16,979 nt of DNA from Anaerolineales bacterium. Its GTDB lineage: Bacteria; Chloroflexota; Anaerolineae; Epilineales; JAANWY01. Of the stretch, positions 13,988 to 16,979 are shown one piece after another. The stretch lies in contig JAANWY010000152.1 of NCBI GenBank assembly GCA_018263655.1, positions 1 to 16,979 of the forward strand, in the 5' to 3' direction. A model generated the notes under the pieces. The model had not been told where the DNA came from, searched no databases, and saw nothing but the letters and a program-made list of their open reading frames with translations. Each line of letters begins with the position of its first letter. The stretch's first letter is position 1. A program made the translations under genes and the position numbers.

Positions 13988-16675
13988 TCATGTGCTGAGG
14001 GCCAGCTCGATCAGCGCATCGAGCAGCGTCGTCGCGGTCGGATCAGACCCGGGGTCATTCGTGGTCAGCCGGAATGTCGTCAGCACTGCACGACCTCTGC
14101 CGTAGCGTCGTTCAGCGATCAAGGCTGCCGGCTTGTGTATCCAGCCCACGAAGATGCCGGCATGCACACGGGCCTCGAAATCCCACGGGGTGAACCCGAC
14201 CAGGACACATTCCGGAGTCACGCCATCGAAGGCGAAATCGAGCAGCGGACCGCCCGGCAGCCGCTGGAAGGGACCCTCGCGACGCAGCCAGGCGAAGGAC
14301 GAGGCCCAATCGCCGCTCCAGGGTGTGCCCTCCCGCGCCTTGATCCGCACGCCGGCGAAGTCCGACTCGATAGCATCAGGGCCGCCGGCTAACAGCAACA
14401 GACGTCCGCCTTGGCGCACGTAAGCCCCGAGTTCCTCATCAAGCTTATGCGCTACGATTACGTCCGCCGACTGTGGATCGGAGACTACGTTGTAGTCCAG
14501 CGCAACCAGGCGTGCCGTCAGTTCAGGGCTTGACGCCCACAGGAAGACGTTGGCGTCAACCGGTCCACGACGCTTTGGAAAGATCGACAAATCCAGGTGG
14601 TTCGACGCCAGCCGGCGGCCGGCGGGGGACCGCAGCTCTAGTTCCAGCCGGTGCACCCCTGGCGCAGTCACCTTCGGTGCGGAAAAGGCTGCCGCATCTA
14701 CGGCCTCCACTTGGCCGGCATGCAGAGCCGGCACCGCCGCGCGACCTGCTGCACCCGAGGACGTGGACCAGTGAACTTCACTTTCCTCGATCACCCGCCC
14801 AGCGCCGTGCGCCACCGAGACTTCAATTCGTATTGGCTCGCCGGCCCAGTAGGCGACCCGTTCCCACGCGGGGATGACCATCGTGTCGGCGTTGACGGCG
14901 GCCAATTCGGACTGAAATACTTTCGGATTGCGGCGCATGTCCAGCAGGCCGTTGCACTCCCAGTGGACGTCGGTCAGCTCCGTGATCACATAGCCGGCGA
15001 TCTCGGGATGCCGGCGCATGGACTCGATCTCGTATTTCAGGGCGTTGTACTGCTGCCACTGGGTGGCTTCCACGAACTCGCGCCAAGTGCCGAAGACCCG
15101 ATCCAGGTGCCACCGGTGGAAGCGCCGGCGCACGCCGTGAGGGTAGACCACACCATCCCCCCATTCGAGACCTGTCTCGAACCACCACGGCTCACGCCCT
15201 TCGGCATCCAGCAGCAAATCCACATCGGGCAACCCCCAGTTGCCGAACTCCGACACGATGAGGGGTTCATCACCCGACCGGACAGCCTCGTCACTCGGGC
15301 TGAACGTCCAAACCGGGCGAGTCGCGAAAGCGCCGACAAACTCATCCCACTCAGCGCGGTGATCGGGGATGGCCCGGTAGTGGTGATAGTCCTCGAGGTC
15401 GGTCTGAATGTGAAAGTTCGGCCAGCAAGGAGAATTATCTACAACAAGGCGAGTCGGGTCAAGTGCCTTCAGCCATTGATAGGTGTCTTTGAGCCAGGCC
15501 CGGTGTGTTGCATCATGCACTAGGTCCGTCCCCCAATCCTCGTTGATGATGGTCCACGCGATGATAGAGGGGTAGTTCCCATCTCGTTCTACCATGCCTT
15601 GCAGGGTCGCCCGGGCGCGCTGAGCTGTCTCGTCGGTCAACAGATGCCAGTTGGGTAACTCCGTCCAGATCAACATGCCCAGCCGATCAGCCACTGCATA
15701 GTAGCGCGGATCGGCTATTTTGATGTGGCAACGGAGGCAATTGAGTCCGAGCTCTTTGGCCTTGCGGATTTGGTCTTCCAGGAATTCCTCGGATGGAGGT
15801 GTGCAGATGGTGCCAGGGTAGTAGTCCTGGTCCAGCGCGCCGCGGAGGTAGAGGGGCTCGCCGTTGAGGAAGAGCCGGCCATCGCGGGCCTCAATCGTTC
15901 GAAAGCCAAACTGCTCACGACATGCATCGCGCAACGCCTGGCCCTCATAGAGACGCACTTCACAGGCATACAAATGCGGATGATCTGGTGACCAGGACAG
16001 TGGTGCGTCAACAGTCACCCCCATCTCAACTCCCTGCATACCCAACGTAACCGCCAATCGCGAAGATGCGACGACATCTCCTTCGGGATCAAGGACCTTG
16101 ATTTCAACAGCACAGTCAGCGACAGCCGGCTCTGACAAAGACACGCGCGTATCTACGCGGCCGGTGGGCAAATCGGGTGTCAGTCGAACAGATTGCACGT
16201 GGAGCGCCGGCCGGCGTGCCAGCCACACCGACTGCCAGATACCGCTAGTCTGGCCGTACCAACTCTGTTTGCCATGCGGGATCTCAGGAAAGAGCTCATT
16301 CGGATCGTCGACACAGATGGTGATAGTGTTCGTGCCAGCCCACGCGGCAGAGGTGATGTCGAATTCAAAGGGGAGATAGCCCCCTTCGTGATAGCCAATC
16401 TTGACATCGTTGACCCAAACGTCGGCATGGTAGTCGACGGCACCAAGGCCAAGAAAAACGCGTTCGGTCAACCAATCGGCCGGCACTTCGACTGTACGCC
16501 GATACCAAGCCCGCCCGGTGTAGAAGCGGAGCTCGGGGGATTGAGATTGCCAAGGTGCAGGTACATCGATCAGCGCAAGGGGCTCAGCCGGCAGGGATTC
16601 TGGAGATAGCTGATTCTCCGGATCAGCCCAGAATTCCCATTGACCGTCGAGCGAAGTATGTGGGCGGTGCATCAT
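13988..16675 (-). CDS. Glycoside hydrolase family 2 protein
   Basis: This 895-residue retaining beta-glycosidase has no signal peptide, so it probably acts on imported oligosaccharides in the cytoplasm. Domains: sugar-binding jelly roll about 1-155 (WYRRTVEVP, GYHEGGYLPFEFDIT), immunoglobulin-like about 160-260, TIM barrel from about 260 to 600 with acid/base E379 (IINEDWG) and nucleophile E476 (VSEFGNWG). After about 700 comes a Rossmann-like tail (NVFLWASS, ADVIVAHKLDEELGAYVRQGGRLLLLAGG) resembling glutamine-amidotransferase-like domains appended to some glycosidases. Instead of the usual R-T/N-S-H the barrel has LRCHIKIADPRYY (314-326). Substrate could be a beta-galactoside, glucuronide or mannoside; galT and galK next door favour a galactoside. 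A ribosome site AGGAG (16687-16691) serves the ATG at 16675. Confidence 0.92.
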   Translation of the reverse strand: MMHRPHTSLDGQWEFWADPENQLSPESLPAEPLALIDVPAPWQSQSPELRFYTGRAWYRRTVEVPADWLTERVFLGLGAVDYHADVWVNDVKIGYHEGGYLPFEFDITSAAWAGTNTITICVDDPNELFPEIPHGKQSWYGQTSGIWQSVWLARRPALHVQSVRLTPDLPTGRVDTRVSLSEPAVADCAVEIKVLDPEGDVVASSRLAVTLGMQGVEMGVTVDAPLSWSPDHPHLYACEVRLYEGQALRDACREQFGFRTIEARDGRLFLNGEPLYLRGALDQDYYPGTICTPPSEEFLEDQIRKAKELGLNCLRCHIKIADPRYYAVADRLGMLIWTELPNWHLLTDETAQRARATLQGMVERDGNYPSIIAWTIINEDWGTDLVHDATHRAWLKDTYQWLKALDPTRLVVDNSPCWPNFHIQTDLEDYHHYRAIPDHRAEWDEFVGAFATRPVWTFSPSDEAVRSGDEPLIVSEFGNWGLPDVDLLLDAEGREPWWFETGLEWGDGVVYPHGVRRRFHRWHLDRVFGTWREFVEATQWQQYNALKYEIESMRRHPEIAGYVITELTDVHWECNGLLDMRRNPKVFQSELAAVNADTMVIPAWERVAYWAGEPIRIEVSVAHGAGRVIEESEVHWSTSSGAAGRAAVPALHAGQVEAVDAAAFSAPKVTAPGVHRLELELRSPAGRRLASNHLDLSIFPKRRGPVDANVFLWASSPELTARLVALDYNVVSDPQSADVIVAHKLDEELGAYVRQGGRLLLLAGGPDAIESDFAGVRIKAREGTPWSGDWASSFAWLRREGPFQRLPGGPLLDFAFDGVTPECVLVGFTPWDFEARVHAGIFVGWIHKPAALIAERRYGRGRAVLTTFRLTTNDPGSDPTATTLLDALIELALST

Positions 16676-16815
16676 ATCAATCGTTTCTCCTATTAATCGA
16701 AGTCTGATGATAACTGCTCAGGCGACTGCCCGGCGACTGCCCGGCCACCGTCTTCGCAGTTGAGGCTATTCATTGTGTAGGCACGCAGCACCCGCGCAGT
16801 CACCTCTGATGATTG
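16676..16815 (-). other. Spacer between the GH43-like gene and the GH2 gene
   Basis: These 140 bases lie between two same-strand glycosidase genes. They hold an 11-bp tandem repeat GGCGACTGCCC (16721-16731 and 16732-16742) followed by CCGGCCACCG, and the GH2 ribosome site. I see no convincing promoter. The tandem repeat could be an operator-like site or slippage product. Confidence 0.5.
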
Positions 16816-16979
16816 TTATGGTTGTTGCTGGGCCTCCGGTCGATGAAGTGTGGGGGCGCCGTTGACGAACGTTATCCGGCCCAGGTGCAGGCTCCGCTGA
16901 CCTACTGGATAGCCGACACTGGGTAGCGTCCAAGCATGATGTGCAATCCACAGAGCATTGCCTGCATCTCTGAAAAAGG
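16816..16979 (-). CDS. C-terminal end of a GH43-like glycosidase (partial)
   Basis: The gene enters from the right edge and stops with TAA at 16816-16818. The visible 53 residues read FFRDAGNALWIAHHAWTL, then PSVGYPVGQRSLHLGRITFV and NGAPTLHRPEAQQQP. Family knowledge: five-bladed beta-propeller glycosidases (GH43 and relatives) end with a segment of the form 'sf--d--g-lwl-YHaw ... R-l-l--i-f-nG-P-v', which this follows closely. Such enzymes release arabinose, xylose or galactose from plant glycans. The catalytic acids lie beyond the window, so subfamily and activity cannot be judged. It is upstream of and in line with the GH2, galT, AOR and galK genes and is probably the same sugar-use cluster. 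Confidence 0.65.
   Translation of the reverse strand, partial: FFRDAGNALWIAHHAWTLPSVGYPVGQRSLHLGRITFVNGAPTLHRPEAQQQP

Noticed and set aside
13085..14392. 435-codon plus-strand open frame across galT and the end of the GH2 gene
   Set aside because: It spans two convincing minus-strand genes and is a by-product of GC-rich codon use.
14651..15523. 290-codon plus-strand open frame inside the GH2 gene
   Set aside because: It is antisense to the GH2 catalytic domain and has no independent support.
1..16979. tRNA or rRNA genes
   Set aside because: None recognised by eye on either strand; a tRNAscan/Infernal run would be decisive.

Overview
The window looks like a fragment of a moderately GC-rich, free-living bacterial genome. 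Gene content (branched-chain amino acid ABC genes, a PAS-histidine kinase with two receiver domains, a tungsten/molybdopterin aldehyde oxidoreductase, GH2 and GH43-like glycosidases, galK/galT) and the many small dispersed palindromic repeats would suit a Chloroflexota/Anaerolineae-type organism. That assignment is an inference from style, not from a marker gene.

Left part (1-2035, minus strand): the start of a LivG-type ABC ATPase runs off the left edge. Upstream of it lies a branched-chain amino acid/amide substrate-binding lipoprotein gene that is frameshifted. The frameshift falls inside one arm of a perfect 22-bp inverted repeat lying within the gene. No permease genes (livH/livM) lie between the two; that space holds palindromic repeats instead.

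Repeat-rich gap (2036-3098): no convincing gene. It contains a two-hairpin cruciform-like repeat and a 229-bp MITE-like element with terminal inverted repeats and an 8-bp direct target duplication. The element ends four bases before a near-consensus sigma70 promoter driving a small GYD-domain protein.

Central accessory block (about 3591-6359, plus strand): an extended -10 promoter followed by four tightly spaced genes: a small antitoxin-like helical protein, a degenerate HNH nuclease, an uncharacterised 316-aa protein with HPGG and FWGEWE motifs, and a PD-(D/E)XK nuclease-like protein. This is the best candidate for an undescribed, possibly defence-related, module. A further 18 in-frame codons that look protein-like follow the nuclease stop codon.

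Rearrangement and signalling region (6424-8728): the C-terminal stub of a HAD hydrolase (minus) abuts the 5' end of a large hybrid histidine kinase (plus). Both look truncated at the same junction. A 328-bp imperfect inverted repeat (8853-9180) follows and supplies the last codons of the next gene.

Right part (9153-16979, minus strand): a sugar operon-like array in the order GH43-like (partial), GH2 glycosidase, galT, aldehyde:ferredoxin oxidoreductase (AOR), galK, GNAT acetyltransferase. The likely logic is release of sugars by the glycosidases and Leloir-pathway processing of galactose by GalK and GalT. The AOR between galT and galK is unexpected, and its substrate is not evident from sequence. 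galE and galM are not in the window.
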